DNA from: CAUYXS01 sp965248495
GTDB taxonomy: Bacteria > Chloroflexota > Dehalococcoidia > Lucifugimonadales > Australimonadaceae
Length of the DNA: 64,000 bases
Reading direction: 5' to 3'
Assembly (NCBI GenBank): GCA_965248495.1
Contig: CBDFJL010000003.1
Location: 62,001 to 126,000 of the forward strand
The notes beneath the pieces are model-generated. The model ran no database searches. It was not told the DNA's origin and saw only the letters and a list, made by a program, of their open reading frames with translations. Shown piece after piece: positions 34,634 to 41,604 of this stretch. Made by a program: the position numbers and the translations under genes. Every line of letters begins with the position of its first letter. The stretch's first letter is position 1.

Positions 34634-36439
34634 GTGAGAGCCGGCCGCCGCGAATCCATCTCCTCCCCCACCGCCCTCAGCGAGTTCAACCTCCGTCGCA
34701 TCTCCGGCTTCCTGACGCCCTACTGGCGCCAGCTGCTGTTGATATTCGCAACGGTCGCGCTGGCCGCCGGCCTCGGGGTCGTCCCGCCGCTGTTGACGCG
34801 GGCCATCATCGACAGCGCCATCGACGGTGCTGACCGCCAGCTGCTGACCTGGCTCGCCCTCGCGTTCGCGGGGGCCGCGCTGGCCATGGGGCTGGTGGGC
34901 GTGCTGCGCAGCTACCTGAACACACTGGTCAGCCAGCGGATCATGCACGACCTGAAGCTGCGCATGTTCACGCGGCTCCAGTCGCTATCGCTGCGCTTCT
35001 TCACCGAGGCGCGGACCGGCGAGATGATGTCGCGCCTCACCTCCGACGTCGCGGGCATCGACTCCGTCATCTCCGGCACGCTGGTGTCGATCGTCTCGAG
35101 CGTGCTGATCCTCGCCACGACGCTGGCGGCGATGCTTACCCTGGACTGGCGGCTCACCGTGCTGGCGCTCATCGTCCTGCCGTGGCTGATCGTCCCGACG
35201 TTCACCGTCGGCAGGCTGCGGCGGCGGATGCGCACGGAGCGGCAACAGCGCAGCGCGGGCGTGAACGCGCTGATGGCCGAGAGCCTGGGCATCAGCGGGC
35301 AGATGCTCATCAAGACCTTCGGCCGCGAGCGCGAGGTCCTTGACCGGTTCGCGGGCGAGAACCGTGGACTGATGAACCTTCAAGTGCGCGAGGCCCTGGT
35401 CGGGCGCTGGTACTTCATGCTGCTGGCCCTGGTCACGACTGCCGGCCCCGCGCTGATCTACTGGTACGGCGGGGGGCAGGTCATCTCCGGGACGCTCAGC
35501 CTGGGCGTCGTTGTCGCCTTCGTCTCGCTCCTGGGCCGGCTGTACGGCCCGGCCACCGACCTCATGACCCTGCACGTCGACGTGGTGACCTCCGCCGCGT
35601 ACTTCGAGCGCATCTTCGAGTACCTGGACCTGGAGCCCGACATCTTCGACGCGGCGGGCGCGACGGTGCTGCCGGAGGTCAAGGGCCGCGTGGTGCTGGA
35701 CGACGTAACGCTGGAGTATTTGCCTGGCCGCCAGGCCGTCGCCGGCGTCGACGTGGACGTGGCGCCCGGCCGCCTGGTCGCGCTCGTCGGACCCAGCGGC
35801 GCCGGCAAAACGAGCCTGACCTACCTGATCCCGCGCCTCTACGACACCACGGCGGGCCGCGTCCTGATCGATGGCCACGACATCCGTGACGTCACGCTCG
35901 CCTCGCTCAGGCGCCAGATTGGCTACGTCACCCAGGAGACGTTCCTGTTCCACGCGAGCGTGCGGGAAAACCTGCTGCTGGCAAAGTCTGACGCCACGAC
36001 CCAAGAGCTCCTCGACGCCTGCCGTGCCACCGAGGTGCTTGACGTAGTCGAAGGCCTGCCCGAAGGCCTGGACACGATCGTTGGTGAGCGAGGCTACCGC
36101 CTATCTGGTGGCGAGAAGCAGCGTCTGGCCCTCGCCCGGATCATGCTCAAGGACCCTCGCGTGCTCCTGCTGGACGAGGCAACAGCGTCGCTGGACACCC
36201 ACTCGGAGCAAGCCGTCCAGCAGGCGCTGGCCACGCTCATGGCGGGCCGGACGACCATCGTGATCGCGCACCGGCTCTCGACGGTCCACTCGGCCGACCT
36301 CATCCTGTACATGGCCGGCGGACGCATCGTGGAGCGCGGAACGCACGCCGAGCTCATGCGCGCCGACGGGGCTTACGCGGCGCTCTACGAGGCGCAGTTC
36401 GCCCACGTCAGCGATTCCGACGTACCGGCAGGCGGCTGA
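34634..36439 (+). CDS. ABC transporter, fused permease/ATPase (exporter type)
   Basis: A 601-residue half-transporter. Six transmembrane helices occupy residues about 30-320 (FLTPYWRQLLLIFATVALA first), then the ATPase with Walker A GPSGAGKTSLTYLIP, Q-loop IGYVTQETFLF, signature YRLSGGEKQRLALARI, Walker B VLLLDEATASLD and H-loop IVIAHRLSTVHSADL. It works as a dimer exporting lipids, peptides or drugs. The GTG at 34634 begins VRAGRRESIS; an upstream in-frame ATG at 34565 would lie inside arsC. No partner gene is adjacent, so it is probably a homodimer. Confidence 0.93.
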   Translation: MRAGRRESISSPTALSEFNLRRISGFLTPYWRQLLLIFATVALAAGLGVVPPLLTRAIIDSAIDGADRQLLTWLALAFAGAALAMGLVGVLRSYLNTLVSQRIMHDLKLRMFTRLQSLSLRFFTEARTGEMMSRLTSDVAGIDSVISGTLVSIVSSVLILATTLAAMLTLDWRLTVLALIVLPWLIVPTFTVGRLRRRMRTERQQRSAGVNALMAESLGISGQMLIKTFGREREVLDRFAGENRGLMNLQVREALVGRWYFMLLALVTTAGPALIYWYGGGQVISGTLSLGVVVAFVSLLGRLYGPATDLMTLHVDVVTSAAYFERIFEYLDLEPDIFDAAGATVLPEVKGRVVLDDVTLEYLPGRQAVAGVDVDVAPGRLVALVGPSGAGKTSLTYLIPRLYDTTAGRVLIDGHDIRDVTLASLRRQIGYVTQETFLFHASVRENLLLAKSDATTQELLDACRATEVLDVVEGLPEGLDTIVGERGYRLSGGEKQRLALARIMLKDPRVLLLDEATASLDTHSEQAVQQALATLMAGRTTIVIAHRLSTVHSADLILYMAGGRIVERGTHAELMRADGAYAALYEAQFAHVSDSDVPAGG

Positions 36440-36696
36440 GGGAGGCTTTTCACGGAGCCCCGTCACGAGCCAGCGTAACGCAGGCTCGGTGGGTGTCGAG
36501 GGGCGGGACCACGTGGAGCCCGCCCAAGACGAGAGAAGAGAACGGGGTGGGCGGGAACAACCGACCTCCCGCGTCAGCCCCCCGAAATGACACGGCGCAG
36601 TTAGCACCCTGACGCACTCAGGGCGCGGCGCTTGACCCAGGTTGCGCCGCCCACCCGCCTCGCCGCGCGGCTCCGTCAGCTGGAGCGCTCCCGCTA

Positions 36697-36760
36697 GTGT
36701 CACCCTGCTTCCCCTGGTGTCATCCTGCCTGGTGTCATCCTGAGCGAAGCGAAGGATCTG
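36697..36760. repeat. GTGTCATCCTG repeats joined to a GAGCGAAGCGAAGGATCT element
   Basis: The motif GTGTCAYCCTG occurs three times (36697-36707, 36717-36727, 36732-36742). The last copy runs into AGCGAAGCGAAGGATCTG. I recall the string TCATCCTGAGCGAAGCGAAG as a scattered intergenic repeat in many Chloroflexota genomes; that is memory, not a search. It may be a mobile palindromic-type element or part of a terminator. Confidence 0.55.
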
Positions 36761-36819
36761 ATGGCAACGCGGCGACGTTTGGGGAGGCCGGATTTTCCGC
36801 GGGGTCTAGGGGGTTCAGG

Positions 36820-36847
36820 GTGACATGAGAATAGCCCTCGCTATACT
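36820..36847 (+). promoter_or_regulatory. Promoter of the TIGR03086-like gene
   Basis: GTGACA at 36820-36825 and TATACT at 36842-36847 are separated by 16 bases. Transcription would start near 36854, about 43 bases before the start codon at 36897. This is the best sigma-70-type promoter visible in the window. Confidence 0.5.
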
Positions 36848-36896
36848 GCGCTCCGGCCAGGTCCGTTTGCGCAGCCAACGAACCATGGAGGCATGC

Positions 36897-37481
36897 ATGC
36901 CATATGACATGGGAACGGTCGAAGGGGACTCGGTCGACTGGTTCACGCGCTCGCTGGCGATGACCGGTGAGTTCGTCGCCAACGTCCGCGGCGACCAATG
37001 GGAGGACCCCACGCCGTGCAGCGAGTGGAACGTCACGCAACTGGTGCACCACCTAGTGGGTAACAACGTCTGGTTCGCCGCGGCCATGCGGGGAGACGAC
37101 GCGTCGGACGGGCCGCCGAAGGTGGACCTGCTGGGCGCCGACCCGCTCGGCGCATATACCCGCTCCGCCACGGCCGCGAACGACGCCATGGCGACCCCTG
37201 GGGCCATGGAGCGCGTGCTGCCCTACTGGGGCGGCGTCGTCGGGAGGCTGTTCACGGCGGAGCACTTCGTGGACTGCTTCATCCACGGCTGGGACCTGGC
37301 GAAGGCTACCGGCCAAGACACACGATTGCCCTCGGACCTTGTGCAGAAGGCGCTTGAGATTGTGACGCCGGGCAACGGCCAACCCGCCGTCGATGAAGTC
37401 TGGGACTTCGTCGATGTGCCCGCGCCGCAGACCACGGACGTCCAGGCCGTGCTGCTGGCGCGTACCGGCCGCACGCCATAG
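36897..37481 (+). CDS. TIGR03086 / mycothiol-dependent maleylpyruvate isomerase-like DinB-fold protein
   Basis: A 194-residue DinB-fold protein. The segment DPTPCSEWNVTQLVHHLVGN carries the first metal histidines, and HFVDCFIHGWDLAKATGQD the second, as in TIGR03086 metal-binding proteins. The family is related to mycothiol- or bacillithiol-dependent enzymes, but most members have no assigned reaction. GGAGG is five bases upstream of the ATG at 36897; the ATG at 36885 would lie over that site. It has its own promoter. Confidence 0.85.
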   Translation: MPYDMGTVEGDSVDWFTRSLAMTGEFVANVRGDQWEDPTPCSEWNVTQLVHHLVGNNVWFAAAMRGDDASDGPPKVDLLGADPLGAYTRSATAANDAMATPGAMERVLPYWGGVVGRLFTAEHFVDCFIHGWDLAKATGQDTRLPSDLVQKALEIVTPGNGQPAVDEVWDFVDVPAPQTTDVQAVLLARTGRTP

Positions 37482-37599
37482 CCTCGACCCAAGCCGAAAG
37501 CGCGGCCAAATCGCCCGCGGCCTTGGCGCGGATGCGCACGGCGTTGCTCGGCAAGTTCAGTAACCTGCCACATGGTGGCGGGATTCCACCCCCTCCCCA

Positions 37600-37630
37600 C
37601 CCCATGGGTGGGACGGTGCCACCCATGGGG
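37600..37630. terminator. Perfect 12-bp palindromic hairpin
   Basis: CCCCATGGGTGG pairs exactly with CCACCCATGGGG across seven bases. It lies 120 bases after the TIGR03086-like stop and 86 bases before the LLM oxidoreductase start. No T-run follows, so it could end the upstream transcript or act as an operator or repeat element. Similar CCCAATGGG sequences occur at 5102-5135 and 44680. Confidence 0.4.
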
Positions 37631-37715
37631 TAGCTGATTGGGCGCGGCGGGCCCGCGCAGGCGATATGGTTGGGGCAGACCCTCGATTTTGCGCAGACCT
37701 CGATTAGGAGTACCG

Positions 37716-38657
37716 ATGGAATTCGGTTTCGTCATCCCGTCCCGCGGGCCCATCGCCAAGGCCGATGCCATGACCAAGGTGGCACAGCGCGGCGAGGCCC
37801 TCGGCTTTCGCATCATCGGCGTCAGCGACCACGTCATCTTCCCCGTCACCAACGACTCGACGTATCCCTACAGCGAGTCGGGGACCATCAGCCCCACCGG
37901 GACCGGCGAGATACTCGAACAGCTGACCGTGCTCGCGTTCCTGGCCGGGCAGACCACCTCCGCCCGGCTGCTGACGTCCGTCATGGTCGTGCCGCACCGC
38001 CCGCCCATCCTGGCCGCGAAGATGCTGGCGACCATCGACGCGCTCTCCGGCGGACGCCTCATCGTCGGCTGTGGGGCTGGCTGGCTCCGCGAGGAGTTCG
38101 ACGCGCTTCAAATCCCGCCCTTCGACGCCCGGGGCAAGGCGACCGACGAGTACATCGAGGCGTTCAAGGAGCTGTGGACGGCCGAGCAGCCCGCTTACGA
38201 CGGCACGTACGTGCGCTTCTCCAACGTCCTCTTCGCGCCCAAGCCGCTGGCGAACGCGCATCCGCCGCTGTGGATCGGTGGCGAGAGCCCCGCCGCCCTA
38301 CGCCGCGTGGCAAGGCTCGGCGACGGTTGGTACCCGATAGGCTCGAACCCCACGTACCCCATGGACACCCCCGAGCGGCTGGCGGCGGCCATCGATGCCA
38401 TCCGGCGCGAGGCCGCATCGCTCGGCCGTGACCACACGACTCTCGACTACGCCTACCACGCGGGCTGGTACGACACCGAGCCGGCCGTGGGGCCGGGCGG
38501 CCGCCGCATCATGACGGGGGCGAGAGACGACGTGGCGCGGGACATCGAGGCGCTGGCCGGGCTCGGGTTCACGTCGCTGATCGTCGGCCTGGGTGGCGCG
38601 TCCGAGGCGGAGATGATCGAGCGGATGGAGCGGTTCGCCGAGGACTTCATCGGCTGA
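37716..38657 (+). CDS. LLM class F420-dependent oxidoreductase
   Basis: A 313-residue luciferase-like TIM barrel of the TIGR03619 branch. It begins MEFGFVIPSRGPIAKADAMT. Other landmarks are ALGFRIIGVSDHVIFPVT, LLTSVMVVPHRPPILAAKML, ALSGGRLIVGCGAGWLREEF and PPLWIGGESPAALRRVA. These enzymes use F420 or FMN to oxidise or reduce small substrates. TTAGGAG stands six bases upstream of the ATG at 37716, which fixes the start. No F420 synthesis gene is in the window. It is a single-gene unit convergent with the dikinase gene. Confidence 0.93.
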   Translation: MEFGFVIPSRGPIAKADAMTKVAQRGEALGFRIIGVSDHVIFPVTNDSTYPYSESGTISPTGTGEILEQLTVLAFLAGQTTSARLLTSVMVVPHRPPILAAKMLATIDALSGGRLIVGCGAGWLREEFDALQIPPFDARGKATDEYIEAFKELWTAEQPAYDGTYVRFSNVLFAPKPLANAHPPLWIGGESPAALRRVARLGDGWYPIGSNPTYPMDTPERLAAAIDAIRREAASLGRDHTTLDYAYHAGWYDTEPAVGPGGRRIMTGARDDVARDIEALAGLGFTSLIVGLGGASEAEMIERMERFAEDFIG

Positions 38658-38673
38658 CGCGCGTGCTAGCCGC

Positions 38674-41238
38674 TCAGTCTCCGATCGTGACGACGCCCTG
38701 CGTGCCGTCGACATCGACGACCTGGCCCTCGCGCAGCATCTGCGTCGCGACACCGGTGTTGACCACGGCCGGCACGCCAAGCTCACGGGCGATGAGCGAC
38801 GAGTGCGATGCGCCGCCGCCGGCCTCGGTCACGATGGCACCGGCGATGATGATCAGCGGCATCAGCGCGGGGCTCGCAGCGACCGTCACCAAGATGTCGC
38901 CGCGGTTGAAAGTTCCAGCGTCGGCCATGGAGCGCACCACCCTGACCACGCCCTGATGCCGGCCGGGGCTCGCGCTCTGCCCCACCAGGCGTGGTCCCGG
39001 CGCGTCGTCGAAGTAGCCGACCAGCGGGGCAAAGCCGACGTTACTCGACTCGCCGGCGGGGATGGCGTCCGGCGCATCCAACGTGCGGTGATGCTCCCAG
39101 GTGAGCCGGCGAGCCTCGGCCAGCGCGCTCAGCGAGCCGGGCTGCTCACCCCGGTCGATGGCGTCGAGGGCGGCGAAGAGCTCGTCGGCCTCGGTGAAGA
39201 AGACCTCCTCCACGTTCGCAAGCGCCTTGGCCCGGACGAGCCGGACGCCAAGCTCGAGAACTGAGCGCCGGATGAGCGGCCAGCCCGTCTGGAAGTAGAA
39301 GTTGGCGTCCTCTCGCGACGAAGCGCTGGTCTGGAAAATACTGATCGCTTCGGCCAACACCTCGCGGCTCTCCTGTGGCGCTGACGCCAGCGCGTGCCGC
39401 TGAGCCTCCTCGCGCTGGCCGGCAGCCTTCGCCAGCGACTCGTACGGCGGTGTGGCCCCGGTGCGCACGAGCAGCTTGAGCGCGCCGAGCGTGTGCTCCG
39501 GTGTTTCACCGATGGTCGGGTAGTAGAAGTCCAGGCTCAACACCTGGTGTCCATACTCCCGCTCGTAGGAGCCCAGGTCATCGCGGAGCCAGGCTGGAAA
39601 GCCATCCAGGCGCGACGCCAGCTCAGCCGCCGTTGATTCGGCGAACGCCGCCGCCATCGAGGCGTCGGCACGAATGCGCTCCGCCAACGCGTTGAGCGCC
39701 TGTTGGCCGTCTATCGTCCGGCTCGGGAAGCCGCTGAACAACAACGAGTAGTGCGCCCTCCCCTCCTCCGGCACGACCTCGTCGTAGTAGGGCTTGAACA
39801 TGATCCCTTCGAAGCCGTAGCCGATGGCTCCGATCAGCGGCCAGAACTCGCCCGCCTCTGCGGTGAGCGTCTCCACCAGCTCGACGAGCTCGCCTGACGA
39901 CGGATCGGCGACGTTCCGCTGGCGGTGCCGCTCGACGACAGATAGGTACGCGGGGATCAGCTCGGCACGCCAATGCTTGAGCGTCTCGCTGACCGGCTTC
40001 ATGCGCAGCGCCCGCTCCGCCGGGGGCGCATCCCTCCCCGGCCTGAACGGCGAGTCCTGCCTGGTGTAGAAGTAGCCGTTGACCAGGCAGAACCACGGGT
40101 GCGGCATGGAGAAGCTGACACGCTGTTCCCAGCCCAGCGCTCCGGTCCCGTGCTTCTCACGGGACGCCACCAGGCGCGGCAGCACCCAGGATGCGAAGAG
40201 CGGCGTCACGGGGTCTGAGAGCCACTCTCCGACGCGCCAGTTCCGGCGCCAGTGCGCGCCCGGCACGGGACTGTTCCACTCGATACCGTCGGTCGCCGGA
40301 GGCCGGACCATCGGCCGGGCCTGGAGCAGGAACAGCGCGCCGTGGGCCTGCGCCCACTCGACGTCCTGGGGATTGCCGCCCATGGCCTCCTCGACGCGGA
40401 CCGTCAGGGCGGCTACGGCTACGGCCTGCTCGTCGGTCAGCGCCCGGACCTCGGCGCCGTCCCCCACCTCCAGCTCGATGGTTCCGCCCTTGGTTGAGGA
40501 CACGACCTTGGACGCCTTGGCCCCAACGGCGTAGTTCGCCACGGCCAGCGGCTCTTTGGTCACGCTGACCTCGTCGGGGGTGACCAGGCCAGAGACCGTC
40601 CCCTCGCCCAGCCCGAGCGCGGCCGAGACCACGACGCATGTCGCATCGCCGGAGAGCGGGTCGACCGAGAAGGCGACGCCGGAAGACTCGGCCTCCACCA
40701 GCTCCTGGATGACGACGCCCATCCGCAGCTCGCGCACCGACATGTCCAAGGCGCGCAGGTAATGTATCGCGCGGTCACTCCACGCCGACCCCCAGACGCC
40801 CTTGACCGCGACGACGAGGTCGGCACCGGCGCCCACGTTGAGAAACGAGTCGTGCTGGCCCGCGAACGAGAGGTCGGCACGGTCCTCCAGCGTCGACGAC
40901 GACCGGACCGACACGGCGCCGAGGATTCGCGCGCGAGCGTCGGCGATCTCCTTAGCCAGCGAGCCGGGCATCCGGCCGGCCTCCACCAGCCTGCGTAGCC
41001 GGGCGGGCCGGTCGCCCATCTCGGCGGGGGACAGGCCGTCGATCTCGGCCAGCAGCGCGTAGACCTGCGCCGTGACGCCGTTCGCCTCCAGGAACAGGTC
41101 CAGCGCCTCCACGGTGATGGCGTAGCCATCCGGGACCCGGAACTCCGCGGTGCGCAGGAGCGAGAGCGTTGCGGCCTTGGGGCCGACGCGCCAGGCGTCG
41201 GCGCCATGGGCCTTACCAAACGGGAGTACGTAGGCCAA
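38674..41238 (-). CDS. PEP-synthase-like dikinase with rifampin-phosphotransferase architecture
   Basis: An 854-residue protein. The N-terminal ATP-grasp part spans about residues 1-310 (WRVGPKAATLSLLRTAEFRV, VSVRSSSTLEDRADLSFAGQ, QDVEWAQAHGALFLLQARP). A central helical domain of about 430 residues follows. At the C-terminus is a swivelling phosphohistidine domain, GGGASHSSLIARELGVPAVV, with His near residue 812. There is no PEP/pyruvate-binding barrel. Length and domain order match rifampin phosphotransferase (ATP-RIF-His) rather than PEP synthase. It may phosphorylate an antibiotic or another hydroxyl compound. The TTG at 41238 has GAGGA upstream. Monocistronic. Confidence 0.8.
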   Translation of the reverse strand: MAYVLPFGKAHGADAWRVGPKAATLSLLRTAEFRVPDGYAITVEALDLFLEANGVTAQVYALLAEIDGLSPAEMGDRPARLRRLVEAGRMPGSLAKEIADARARILGAVSVRSSSTLEDRADLSFAGQHDSFLNVGAGADLVVAVKGVWGSAWSDRAIHYLRALDMSVRELRMGVVIQELVEAESSGVAFSVDPLSGDATCVVVSAALGLGEGTVSGLVTPDEVSVTKEPLAVANYAVGAKASKVVSSTKGGTIELEVGDGAEVRALTDEQAVAVAALTVRVEEAMGGNPQDVEWAQAHGALFLLQARPMVRPPATDGIEWNSPVPGAHWRRNWRVGEWLSDPVTPLFASWVLPRLVASREKHGTGALGWEQRVSFSMPHPWFCLVNGYFYTRQDSPFRPGRDAPPAERALRMKPVSETLKHWRAELIPAYLSVVERHRQRNVADPSSGELVELVETLTAEAGEFWPLIGAIGYGFEGIMFKPYYDEVVPEEGRAHYSLLFSGFPSRTIDGQQALNALAERIRADASMAAAFAESTAAELASRLDGFPAWLRDDLGSYEREYGHQVLSLDFYYPTIGETPEHTLGALKLLVRTGATPPYESLAKAAGQREEAQRHALASAPQESREVLAEAISIFQTSASSREDANFYFQTGWPLIRRSVLELGVRLVRAKALANVEEVFFTEADELFAALDAIDRGEQPGSLSALAEARRLTWEHHRTLDAPDAIPAGESSNVGFAPLVGYFDDAPGPRLVGQSASPGRHQGVVRVVRSMADAGTFNRGDILVTVAASPALMPLIIIAGAIVTEAGGGASHSSLIARELGVPAVVNTGVATQMLREGQVVDVDGTQGVVTIGD

Positions 41239-41332
41239 GGTGCGTCCTCGACGATCGGGATGTGCAGGCCGTCACGGCGCCGCAGAGCCGGGATGATAGC
41301 CCACAGCGGGCCGTCGTGGGCCAGACGGGGAG

Positions 41333-41497
41333 GGTCTGCTCTTCGGCTTGGCCTCGGCCCTGACCGGCTACATCTTCACGCTGGTTGACCTGGGCTGGGC
41401 GCAGTGGGACAAGGAGTCGCAGACACTGCACGACAAGGTCGTCGACACGTTCGTGATCCGCATCCCTCAGCAAGCGCCAGCGCCCGTCGCCGCGTGA
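41333..41497 (+). pseudogene. C-terminal remnant of an RDD-family membrane protein
   Basis: The plus strand encodes GLLFGLASALTGYIFTLVDL, then WAQWDKESQTLHDKVVDTFV, ending IRIPQQAPAPVAA with TGA at 41495-41497. This is the last helix and the LHDK motif of RDD proteins. The front of the gene, with the earlier helices, is missing: upstream lies the leader of the minus-strand dikinase gene. So the region between 41239 and 41604 keeps only this gene tail. Confidence 0.6.
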
Positions 41498-41604
41498 CGG
41501 TGCGACAACTGGACAGCGTCCACCTCACGCTGCCAACCCCCTTCAACGACGGTGGGGCGGTCGACGAGGGCCCAGGCTGCAGCCGATGCCCCGTGCGCCT
41601 ACCG

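Larger units (their letters stand above)
36440..36896. other. Intergenic region with repeat and promoter
   Basis: About 457 bases with no coding signal. The features found are a repeated GTGTCAYCCTG motif at 36697-36760 and a promoter at 36820-36847. Confidence 0.6.
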
